In this document: piece after piece, positions 1 to 6,867 of the stretch
How positions within the stretch are numbered: position 1 is the stretch's first letter
Layout of the letters: each line of letters starts with the position of its first letter
Assembly (NCBI GenBank): GCA_964510225.1
Contig: CAZEAN010000149.1
Span: 1 to 13,868, forward strand
Length of the DNA: 13,868 bases
Direction of reading: 5' to 3'
Source of the DNA: CAZEAN01 sp964510225
Lineage (GTDB): Bacteria > Planctomycetota > Planctomycetia > Isosphaerales > Isosphaeraceae
The notes under the pieces: model-generated
What the model was told of the DNA's origin: nothing
What the model saw: only the letters and a program-made list of their open reading frames with translations
The model's database searches: none
Made by a program: the position numbers and the translations under genes

Positions 1-1325
1 ATCACCCAGACGTCGCCGTATCCTTTCACAAAACCGAGCTTCGAGCCGTCAGGACTCAGGCTCACTTGGGACTCAAGATCGGCGTCACGAGTTAACCGAT
101 CGAGTTCGAATTCACTGTTTTGCCACCAGTAGAGATCAGGCTCGGACGGTGTGACCCGCCAGATGTCCGACTGTCCTTCCGAGTCACTAACGACAACGAT
201 CGCCTCACCGTCATCGACGAAAACCGGGGTCCGTTCTTCTTCGGGCGTCTTGGTAATCTGGACCGGCTCCTTGAGTTCCGTGTCCATGACCCAGAGGTCG
301 CCACCGCTGATGAACGCAATTTCAAGCCCATCATCGGTAAATGCGACATCGGTAGCCCGATCGAGCGTCAGACGATCGATCGGAGGACGGACCATCGCCG
401 TGTCGTGACTGATCTCAATCCGGACGGGAGTCGGACGCTCGGCATTGGGATCGATCCGGTAGAGATCAAAGAGGTTCCGGAACACAATCGTCGACCCATC
501 GAGCGCGATGCAAGGGTCGACGACCGCATCGTCATCGAAATTGGTCAGAACGCGTTCAGTTTCAGAATCGATCAGATGCTCAATGAGATTGAAGGCACCA
601 TTCCTGACGCCAACGTAATAGAAACCACTACCGTCCGGTTTCCAGAGAGGCGACCGTGCCCCACCCGCGGGACTGGGGAATTCAGTGAACTCGCCAGTCT
701 CGAACTCATAGAGCCAAATTTGACTCGCCTGGCTTCCTTGGTACCCTTTGCGCCACTCGGCGACACCTTCACGGATGAAGAGCAACCGGTCACCATCAGG
801 CGAGAGGGATCCATCGGAACCGGCGGCATCAAACAGAAGCTCTTCGGCGCTTGATTCCTCGGTCGAGATTCGGAAAAAACGTGCAGCATGACGCCAGAAG
901 TGATCGCGACTCGCATTGACCAGAAGGTGGGTGCCATCGCCGTACCAGCCTTCGAGGCGATATCCTTCACTATGGCTTGTGATTTGTTCCGGAGTTCCAC
1001 CTTGGGCGGGCATCAGATAGATCTGGCGCCCCTCACCCCGATCACTCGTAAAGGCAATCGTCGAACCATCCGGTGAAATGGTAGGCTGATCATCACGGCC
1101 AGGGTGATAGGTGAGACGACTCGCTGTCCCCCCACTCGAAGGGACAGTCCAAAGGTCACCAATCCAGGAAAAGACCAAGGTTGCGCCGTCTGGCGAGAGC
1201 GTAGGCGAATCAGCGAGTCGGATCGGTTTTGTTTCTTTCGCCCAAGACCAACCAACAAGATTTGATCCGATCAGAACTGCGACCAGCCCTGGAATCATTC
1301 GTGAAGAGACACTGACTCGATCCAT
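1..1325 (-). CDS. Tricorn-type S41 peptidase, N-terminal beta-propeller part (3' end outside window)
   Basis: The minus-strand frame is open from ATG 1325 to the left edge, giving 441 codons with no stop. A signal peptide is visible: MDRVSVSSRM, then a hydrophobic run ending in WSWA at about residue 29. Repeated PD40/TolB-like propeller motifs follow, such as TLSPDGATLVF, TISPDGSTIAF and LSPDGDRLLF. Stretches such as SHSEGYRLEGWY, ASRDHFWRHAARFF and FISGGDLWVMDTEL match what I recall of planctomycete proteins annotated as S41 (tricorn-like) peptidases. In those, two propellers precede a PDZ and a serine-protease domain. Here the catalytic part lies beyond position 1, so protease activity is inferred. 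The start is supported by GGAG five bases before the ATG. The product is probably periplasmic and degrades peptides. A PD40 protein fused to an amidohydrolase is the main alternative. It is divergent from the gene at 1487. Confidence 0.78.
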   Translation of the reverse strand, partial: MDRVSVSSRMIPGLVAVLIGSNLVGWSWAKETKPIRLADSPTLSPDGATLVFSWIGDLWTVPSSGGTASRLTYHPGRDDQPTISPDGSTIAFTSDRGEGRQIYLMPAQGGTPEQITSHSEGYRLEGWYGDGTHLLVNASRDHFWRHAARFFRISTEESSAEELLFDAAGSDGSLSPDGDRLLFIREGVAEWRKGYQGSQASQIWLYEFETGEFTEFPSPAGGARSPLWKPDGSGFYYVGVRNGAFNLIEHLIDSETERVLTNFDDDAVVDPCIALDGSTIVFRNLFDLYRIDPNAERPTPVRIEISHDTAMVRPPIDRLTLDRATDVAFTDDGLEIAFISGGDLWVMDTELKEPVQITKTPEEERTPVFVDDGEAIVVVSDSEGQSDIWRVTPSEPDLYWWQNSEFELDRLTRDADLESQVSLSPDGSKLGFVKGYGDVWV

Positions 1326-1486
1326 GATATCTCCGTCAACGAGTACCGACTTCGAAGGGACTTAGTGATCTTTGGTAAGCTATCTTAACTCGTTCGTCGT
1401 CCGGTTACAGTCCCTGACACCTTCACTTTCGCTTGTTTTCACTTCATCACTGGGCTTCTTCGGAACTCGGAGCAAGTGAGCGTACC
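1326..1486. promoter_or_regulatory. Divergent intergenic region between the tricorn-like gene and the toroid gene
   Basis: This stretch of about 160 bp separates two outward-facing genes and must hold both promoters. I see no convincing -35/-10 pair. A 7 bp inverted pair, AGGGACT near 1356 and AGTCCCT near 1409, is spaced by about 47 bp and could be chance. The frame of the downstream gene stays open back to a TTG at 1433. Confidence 0.3.
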
Positions 1487-2512
1487 ATGACTTGGATCGC
1501 CATTGCCGTGGCACTCTCGGGAACCCCAGCAACCTTTAATCTGAAACCGTCGCTCAGTCCGGAACGAAGCTCTCTGGCCTATCTCGTAAGTGAAGTCCCC
1601 CGCTGGCAAAATGAGAACGGTTGCGCATCGTGCCACCACAACGGTGATGGGGTCCGAGTGCTCTATCGTGCCCGAAGCCTCGGCTCCGACGTTTCTCTGA
1701 ACGCCCTGAGTGGTTCAACCGCATGGCTTTCCGAGCCTGATCGCTGGGGCCAGAACGGAGGTGATGGTGGATTCAGTGATCGTCGACTCGCTCGGATTCA
1801 GTTCGCCTCTGCATTAGTGCAAGCAACGGCAGCCGGGGTTCTCAGCGATCCCGCTCCGTTGAGCCGTGCTGCAGAACTTCTTGCCGACGATCAGGAGTGG
1901 GACGGGTCGTGGCGGATCGATGGCCCCGACGTCATCGGTTCACCAACGACTTATGGGTGGTCCTTGTCGACACTCACAGCCAGGAACGTCCTCAAAGCCG
2001 TCGACCCCCATCGCTATGCGGACCGCATCAAATCCGCCGACACTTGGCTCCGGAACCGTCCGATTCGATCCGTCATGGATGCGTCCGTTGAGTTGCTTCG
2101 GACCGACCAGTCGACCGAGGCAACGGACCGTCGACGCCTTGCGATCGAACGACTCCAGCAAGGCGAAGGACCTGAGGGCGGTTGGGGGCCGTATGTCACG
2201 TCACCTCCCGAACCGTTCGACACCGCACTCGGAATCCTCGGGCTGGTGGCGGAGGGATCGACCGAGGTGATCCCGTTGGTTCGTCGGGGACGCTCAGCAC
2301 TCCTTGCGCAACAGCTTCCGTCCGGAGGCTGGGCCGAAACCACCAGGCCCGCTGGTGGAGTGAGTGACGCCCAGCATCTCTCGACAACCGCTTGGGCAAC
2401 CCTCGGGCTCCTTGAGTCCCGACGGTTCCTGGAGCGGAACAACGTGGGGCAGCTTGATCAAAAAGCTCAACCCGACTCCGATCACGCTAATCGATCTGGA
2501 ACAACACCCTGA
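1487..2512 (+). CDS. Exported prenyltransferase/squalene-cyclase-fold repeat protein with a CxxCH motif
   Basis: The product has 341 aa from ATG 1487. The frame extends back to TTG 1433, but the ATG puts a short hydrophobic leader (MTWIAIAVALSG) at the N-terminus. A GTGAG sits just upstream, though the ribosome site is weak. Residues 46-50 are CASCH, a CxxCH heme-attachment signature, in the context NGCASCHHNGDG. After that come QW-like repeats of the alpha/alpha-toroid fold: EWDGSWRIDG (137-146), GGWGPYVTS (231-239) followed by TALGILGL, and SGGWAETTRP (279-288) followed by TTAWATLGLL. The acidic DxDD motif of cyclases is not seen, so terpene cyclase activity is doubtful. Planctomycetes carry many such toroid proteins of unknown role. 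The length is well below a true squalene-hopene cyclase (over 600 aa). Its last 26 bp overlap the convergent gene. Confidence 0.75.
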   Translation: MTWIAIAVALSGTPATFNLKPSLSPERSSLAYLVSEVPRWQNENGCASCHHNGDGVRVLYRARSLGSDVSLNALSGSTAWLSEPDRWGQNGGDGGFSDRRLARIQFASALVQATAAGVLSDPAPLSRAAELLADDQEWDGSWRIDGPDVIGSPTTYGWSLSTLTARNVLKAVDPHRYADRIKSADTWLRNRPIRSVMDASVELLRTDQSTEATDRRRLAIERLQQGEGPEGGWGPYVTSPPEPFDTALGILGLVAEGSTEVIPLVRRGRSALLAQQLPSGGWAETTRPAGGVSDAQHLSTTAWATLGLLESRRFLERNNVGQLDQKAQPDSDHANRSGTTP

Positions 2513-3650
2513 CCGAGTCTTCTTCAACGGTTGCAGTCACACGATCGAAGACGTCGACCTCAAAGGGACGCCCGACACCGTTGCCAACGAGGTCCTCCAA
2601 GTCTGTGCTCACGACCAACTGATAATTCCCAGGGGCCCAAGGATTCTCGGGCTCGAATCGCCACCGGGTCGCGTCCCGATCGACCGTCACTTCTCCCTGA
2701 AGAGGGACGCGACTCGGTCCGAAGACTTGAATCAGTCGACCAGCTAACGCATGGTCAAGTGGTTCCGGAAAGATGACCACAAGTGGGTCCCTTGATGATG
2801 AGGCGGGAGGATCGATCCGCCAACGCACCGGATCGGGCGGTTCGTCATCGAGGGGTCCAGTCCGGAAGACCTTCTGGTATGATTCGGAGAGTGGTGTTCC
2901 GGACGCATCAGGCCAGGCTTGGTCGACTCGGAGGGTGTACTGTCGACCAGCTTTGAGGACGGGCCCCATTTCTTCGTGAGGCACCAGTCCTTGCTTGATC
3001 CGACCGGGATCGATCAAGAGCGTGAAGCGGGTGCCATTCGGATCCCAGAGCTCTTCGTCCAATTCCAAGAACGGGGCGACGATCGGATTGCCCCGGTGGT
3101 CGAGCAATTTAATGTGCTCATAAGCTTCCCCCTGGCTCATCGGGCTTGAGAACTGAATATAGAACCGGAGGAGATTTTCAGGTAGCAGGTCCGCAGTCGG
3201 ATAGACGGTAACGACCTCGGTGGCTCTGAGCTGTTTCGGTCTGGGGATTTCGAGAATCTTGGCGATCGGAGAGTCGTCGGGATCCCCACCGGGCAACAGT
3301 GCAGGCTGGAACACGACCCGATACTGCACGCCAGACCTCAGCCCGAACCGAAGAACAAAGTGCAGCTGGTTACCGACGATCTGGTATCGACCGATCATCG
3401 GAACCTCGGCATCGAGTACAGTCACAGCAAACAGTTCAGAATCAAGGAGTGGTTCTTCAACTACTTCGAGCCTCTCAAGCACCGTTGGATCCAACCCGAC
3501 GAGCGCGATCGTCCGGTTGTCGTCGAGCAACCGGATGGCCAACTCGGCTTCAGCGGTGGCGGATCTAACGACCGCCAACGAGAGAGCGAGTGCGACCAGG
3601 GAAGACTTCCCTGGTCGCGTTGCGGAACGGAATCGACGGCTAAGAAGCAT
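2487..3650 (-). CDS. Exported Ig-like (SbsA/Big_5 type) domain protein, second gene of a coupled pair
   Basis: The product has 387 aa. A basic N-terminus (MLLSRRFRSATRPGK) and a hydrophobic core end in SATA near residue 33, indicating a Sec signal peptide. The mature part is beta-rich. Residues about 140-265 hold one SbsA-like Ig unit (FYIQFSSPMSQGEAYEHIKL, then a segment with YTLRVDQAWPDASG). Residues about 272-368 hold a second (DPLVVIFPEPLDHAL, then APGNYQLVVSTDLEDLVGN). These 'pseudo-Ig' units usually act as surface or structural modules; no catalytic motif is visible. I recall similar proteins in other planctomycetes without an assigned function. ATG 3650-3648 overlaps the TGA of the upstream gene (TGATG), so translation is probably coupled to the propeller gene. 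The TAG stop at 2487 lies inside the convergent toroid gene. Confidence 0.78.
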   Translation of the reverse strand: MLLSRRFRSATRPGKSSLVALALSLAVVRSATAEAELAIRLLDDNRTIALVGLDPTVLERLEVVEEPLLDSELFAVTVLDAEVPMIGRYQIVGNQLHFVLRFGLRSGVQYRVVFQPALLPGGDPDDSPIAKILEIPRPKQLRATEVVTVYPTADLLPENLLRFYIQFSSPMSQGEAYEHIKLLDHRGNPIVAPFLELDEELWDPNGTRFTLLIDPGRIKQGLVPHEEMGPVLKAGRQYTLRVDQAWPDASGTPLSESYQKVFRTGPLDDEPPDPVRWRIDPPASSSRDPLVVIFPEPLDHALAGRLIQVFGPSRVPLQGEVTVDRDATRWRFEPENPWAPGNYQLVVSTDLEDLVGNGVGRPFEVDVFDRVTATVEEDSVRVLFQID

Positions 3651-4741
3651 CAGGGCAACTCGATAGTCCGAAGATCGACTGAACCGGAATCGGTTTGCAC
3701 AACGATCAAGGCATGGCTCTCGTCCAAGCGGTCTAACTGGACAACGCCATTGAGTTCAGAAAGAGTATCGTAAGATAGGCCTGCCGTATCTGGGACTCGT
3801 GTCGTAATCCCTTCGATGGAACCAGCCGGGGTGGTGTCCACTTTCATCACACCACGATTCGAATTGGCGACCAACAGGCAGTCACGACCGTCCTTCTGAT
3901 AGGCGACCATGTCGAGCGGGCTGTTGCGGTTTCCGAGTTCGGCGATCGTGGTTCCTCGGATGTGGCCCCCTGCCGTCAGATCGTCGACCGGGATTCGGAC
4001 CAACGGCGTGCAAGTGTAAGCGGCCAGGATTGCTGGTTCGCCAAGAACTTCGGTGGCAATAAATGTCCGGATCGGTGATCGTGTTTCGAAGCGACCATGA
4101 GCGCCGTGATAGATCTCAAGGCTGGTCGAGTCGGCGTCAGCTTCGAACGGATAAGGCATTGCCAAGAGTCGGGACGAGAATTCTTCGTTCGAGAGACCAG
4201 CAACGAAGAGACGGCCATCAGTGAAGACGAGGTCGGTGATTGACTGCGTCCGGAGCGATCGGCCACGTTGTTGCGCACTGGCATCGGGCGGGCTCGGCAG
4301 TTCTGCCTTGGCAAAGGCAACCTCGGAGAGATCGAGGATCTCGACCTTTCCGTCAGTGCCAACACAGGCAATGACGGCTTCGGCGTTCGGTCCACGACCT
4401 CGAGCAACGGTAAGATAGGCACGCCCCGAAGCAGGATTGACTGCGAGATCATTGATCATGATCTCTTGGACCGGGACCCCGAGAAGTCCTGCGATGGTCT
4501 TGTTGATGCCGGTAACTTCGATAGCGCCGCTCTTGGTGCTCTCGGTATCTTCCGTATCGATCGCGAAGACAGCTGCGCCCGTGCTATCACCGACAAACAA
4601 GATCCCTTCCGGACCAAAGGTGAGCGCGCCGGCCGACTTCAACTTGGGCGTTCCTTGAGTGAGATCTCCCGCCATAGCAGGAACCACCAGCAGCGCCGAA
4701 GCGATGAGGGTTCTCAAGACGGAACGGATGGTCAGCATCAT
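3650..4741 (-). CDS. Exported beta-propeller-like protein of unknown function, first gene of a coupled pair
   Basis: The product has 363 aa. The leader MMLTIRSVLRTLIASALLVV ends in PAMA at residue 24, a clear signal peptide. The mature protein has propeller-like blades: ALTFGPEGILFVGDSTGAAV (39-58), LAVNPASGRAYLTVARG, ITDLVFTDGRLFVAGLS and DMVAYQKDGRDCLLVANSNRG. This suggests an NHL/YVTN-like fold. No catalytic residues are recognised. Two ATGs are in tandem at 4741 and 4738. GGGGA a few bases upstream supports this start, and a TATATT at about 4764-4759 could be a -10 element. The stop codon TGA shares one base with the start of the Ig-like gene, so the two are almost certainly one operon and probably act as surface or periplasmic partners. 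It is divergent from the DUF1501 gene, with about 740 bp between. Confidence 0.75.
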   Translation of the reverse strand: MMLTIRSVLRTLIASALLVVPAMAGDLTQGTPKLKSAGALTFGPEGILFVGDSTGAAVFAIDTEDTESTKSGAIEVTGINKTIAGLLGVPVQEIMINDLAVNPASGRAYLTVARGRGPNAEAVIACVGTDGKVEILDLSEVAFAKAELPSPPDASAQQRGRSLRTQSITDLVFTDGRLFVAGLSNEEFSSRLLAMPYPFEADADSTSLEIYHGAHGRFETRSPIRTFIATEVLGEPAILAAYTCTPLVRIPVDDLTAGGHIRGTTIAELGNRNSPLDMVAYQKDGRDCLLVANSNRGVMKVDTTPAGSIEGITTRVPDTAGLSYDTLSELNGVVQLDRLDESHALIVVQTDSGSVDLRTIELP

Positions 4742-5483
4742 TGTTGCTGTCCCCTTTAAATATACGTGTTGGATGCCAATCGATGGTTGGTGAGGGATCC
4801 GACCCTCTAAGAGATGGGAGAGCGCTATCTTGGCCCAACTCGTCCCAAGAAAACAAGGAGAGGGTTCCGTAGAATCATCACTCGCCTTTCTTCGAACCGC
4901 CTGGCCCCCTCACATTCAAGCTTGATCTCAGTGAAAATAACACCTCTACAGCCCAAGGAATTCTTCCAAGGAACCTGGCGAGGACCAGGAGAATTGACAC
5001 CAAATCCTTTGCTCAGAATTCTCCTCCCGAAACGCAGATTTGCATTCACGAGTTGGACTACTCGGCCAACCGAGACAATCTGGGGCGTCAATGACCGGCT
5101 GGAGTTCACGTCTGGACGAAGCTTGAGGCGACGGATCTTTGCCGAGTTCATCGATCCGATCGCGGTAGTCTGATCAACGCCATTCGGATGCATTACGTCG
5201 GGATCCCGGTGGCTCCGATGAGAACCGGTCCTTTCGAACTCGACTCCGAGGAAGAAAGAGAAATCGCTCGATCCCTCCGGCTGTGCTGTTCCGTCACCTT
5301 GTCAACCGTGGCAAATATGACCGGTTTCGCATTCTCCCAGGTTGAAATATGATTTAACAAAGACCTCGCTTCATGCTTCAGCCCGTCTCAGCGGAAGTTG
5401 TGGCATCGTCGCATGGGTTTACTCAAGCTTTGGGTGCAGGATCACCAACAATCACAACGACCCGCTGTAGGGAGCAATCAGCC
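4742..5483. other. Long divergent intergenic region, no convincing gene
   Basis: This stretch separates the propeller/Ig operon from the DUF1501 gene. Two overlapping opposite frames of about 120 codons (4814-5173 plus, 4825-5193 minus) have no recognisable motif and no good ribosome site. The minus one has genome-like codon use only in its first third. A 54-codon plus frame (5188-5352, starting MHYVGIPVAPMRTG) has genome-like codons and an acidic helix (LDSEEEREIARSL) but no ribosome site. An 8 bp direct repeat CCAAGGAA occurs at 4953-4960 and 4966-4973. I see no tRNA or terminator. The stretch presumably holds promoters and leaders for both sides. Confidence 0.4.
5348..5353 (+). promoter_or_regulatory. 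Possible -10 element (TATGAT) upstream of the DUF1501 gene
   Basis: TATGAT matches the sigma-70 -10 consensus at five of six positions and lies in a local AT-rich patch before the DUF1501 gene. No good -35 element is seen 16-18 bases upstream. If it is used, the transcript would carry a leader of about 120 bases before the GTG at 5484. Confidence 0.25.
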
Positions 5484-6812
5484 GTGTCCCAGCAAGATGG
5501 ACTTGGATTTCGTTACTGCGATGGTCGGTCACGACGATCGTTTCTTCGGATCGGCGGGTTGGCGATGGGTGGGCTCTCGCTTCCCCAATTGCTCCAGGCC
5601 GAGGAAGCGAACGGCACTAAGAAGTCGCACAAGGCCGTCATCATGGTCTACCTCTCGGGTGGTCTGGCGCATCAAGATACGTTCGACCTCAAGCCCGAAG
5701 CTCCCGAGGAGATCCGTGGCGAATTTGCGCCGATCGAGACCAATGTCCCCGGTGTCCAATTCGGTGAACTGCTTCCCAAGCTCGCTGGAGTCGCCGACAA
5801 GCTCGCGGTGATCCGTTCGATCGTTGGACTCCGTGACGAGCATTCGAGCTGGCAGAATCTGACGGGCTATCCGATGGGCCAGGCACAGCGGGAAGGGAAG
5901 CCGCACTTCGGCTCCGTCGTGACGAAGTTGCAGGGCTCGACAAATCCCGTTGTCCCACCATTCGTGGACCTCTTCCCGACGATGCAGCACCGCCCCTACA
6001 ACAGCGGTGGGCCTGGTCACCTCGGTCTTGCTTATGCAGGGTCCAAGCTTAGCGGCAACGACGTCGCGCTGATGACCCAAGATGATGTCGAACCCGCTCG
6101 GTTTGATCGTCGGCGGGCCTTGCTTGGGCGAATCGACGACTGGCGGAATCGCGTTGAGGGTCGCGAAGTCGCCGGGCTTGATGCGTTCTACCACCGTGCC
6201 TTCGACGTCCTCGACTCCGACACCGTCGCCCGCGCTCTCGACGTCACCAAGGAAGACCCTCGACTCCGCGATCGTTACGGGATCGGCTCCGCAAAGCATC
6301 TCGGTGATGGTGCTCCGATGTGGAACGACCAACTCTTAACCGCGCTTCGACTAGTCGAAGCCGGCGCTCGGGTTGTCACCGTCGCGTACGGTTTCTGGGA
6401 TACGCACGGGAACAATTTTGGCCACCTCCGGAAACACCTCCCCCTCTTCGACCAAGGAATCTCCGCACTGATCGAAGATCTCTCTGCCCGAGGTCTCGAC
6501 CGGGATGTTACGGTGGTTGTCTGGGGCGAGTTTGGGCGAACACCTCGGGTAAACAAGCAAGCCGGACGCGATCACTGGCCTCGGGTTAGTTCTGCCTTAA
6601 TCGCTGGCGGGGGGATTCAGACCGGCCAGGTCATCGGGTCCACCGATAAGAGCGCGGGGGCTGCAGTCTCTACACCGATTCATTATCAAGATGTCCTGGC
6701 GACCGTGTACAACCAGCTTGGGATCGATCCGCATTCGTTCGTCGAAGACATCTCGGGACGGCCGATTCCCCTGCTCCCTGGAACCGCCCGAGTGATTGAA
6801 CAACTCGTCTGA
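5484..6812 (+). CDS. DUF1501 family protein with Tat signal
   Basis: The product has 442 aa from GTG 5484. The frame also runs back to ATG 5373, adding 37 residues, but the GTG is preferred. GGGAG lies about nine bases before it, and the N-terminus (FRYCDGRSRRSFLRIGG) then places the twin arginines at residues 17-18, as in typical planctomycete members. A hydrophobic run LAMGGLSLPQLLQA completes a Tat signal. Conserved DUF1501 (PF07394) blocks follow: VYLSGGLAHQDTFDLKPEAP, PGVQFGELLPKLA, FWDTHGNNFGHLRKHLPLFD, VVVWGEFGRTPRVN and GRDHWP. The family is related to the sulfatase/alkaline-phosphatase superfamily, and the His/Asp-rich blocks suggest metal binding. Its substrate is unknown, and the protein is likely exported in folded form. 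Family members usually sit beside DUF1549/DUF1553 genes; here the neighbours are an XPB helicase and a divergent propeller/Ig operon. Confidence 0.92.
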   Translation: MSQQDGLGFRYCDGRSRRSFLRIGGLAMGGLSLPQLLQAEEANGTKKSHKAVIMVYLSGGLAHQDTFDLKPEAPEEIRGEFAPIETNVPGVQFGELLPKLAGVADKLAVIRSIVGLRDEHSSWQNLTGYPMGQAQREGKPHFGSVVTKLQGSTNPVVPPFVDLFPTMQHRPYNSGGPGHLGLAYAGSKLSGNDVALMTQDDVEPARFDRRRALLGRIDDWRNRVEGREVAGLDAFYHRAFDVLDSDTVARALDVTKEDPRLRDRYGIGSAKHLGDGAPMWNDQLLTALRLVEAGARVVTVAYGFWDTHGNNFGHLRKHLPLFDQGISALIEDLSARGLDRDVTVVVWGEFGRTPRVNKQAGRDHWPRVSSALIAGGGIQTGQVIGSTDKSAGAAVSTPIHYQDVLATVYNQLGIDPHSFVEDISGRPIPLLPGTARVIEQLV

Positions 6813-6867
6813 TGGTCAACTCCTACCTAGCGCAATCCGGACCTCGAACCGGGTCGAGGGGATCCGC

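Noticed and set aside
120..854. Long plus-strand frame of 244 codons
   Set aside because: It is the antisense shadow of the tricorn-like gene, whose minus frame is open throughout, has a signal peptide and propeller motifs.
1433..1486. TTG start 18 codons upstream for the toroid protein
   Set aside because: It would add an N-terminus without a leader character; ATG 1487 directly opens the hydrophobic leader.
4814..5193. Two overlapping opposite frames of about 120 codons
   Set aside because: No motif, no ribosome site and mostly atypical codon use; at most one could be real, so they are mentioned only in the intergenic entry.
6796..6867. TTG start for the helicase inside the DUF1501 gene end
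   Set aside because: ATG 6868 has a good GAGGGG ribosome site and the extra residues resemble nothing in XPB proteins.
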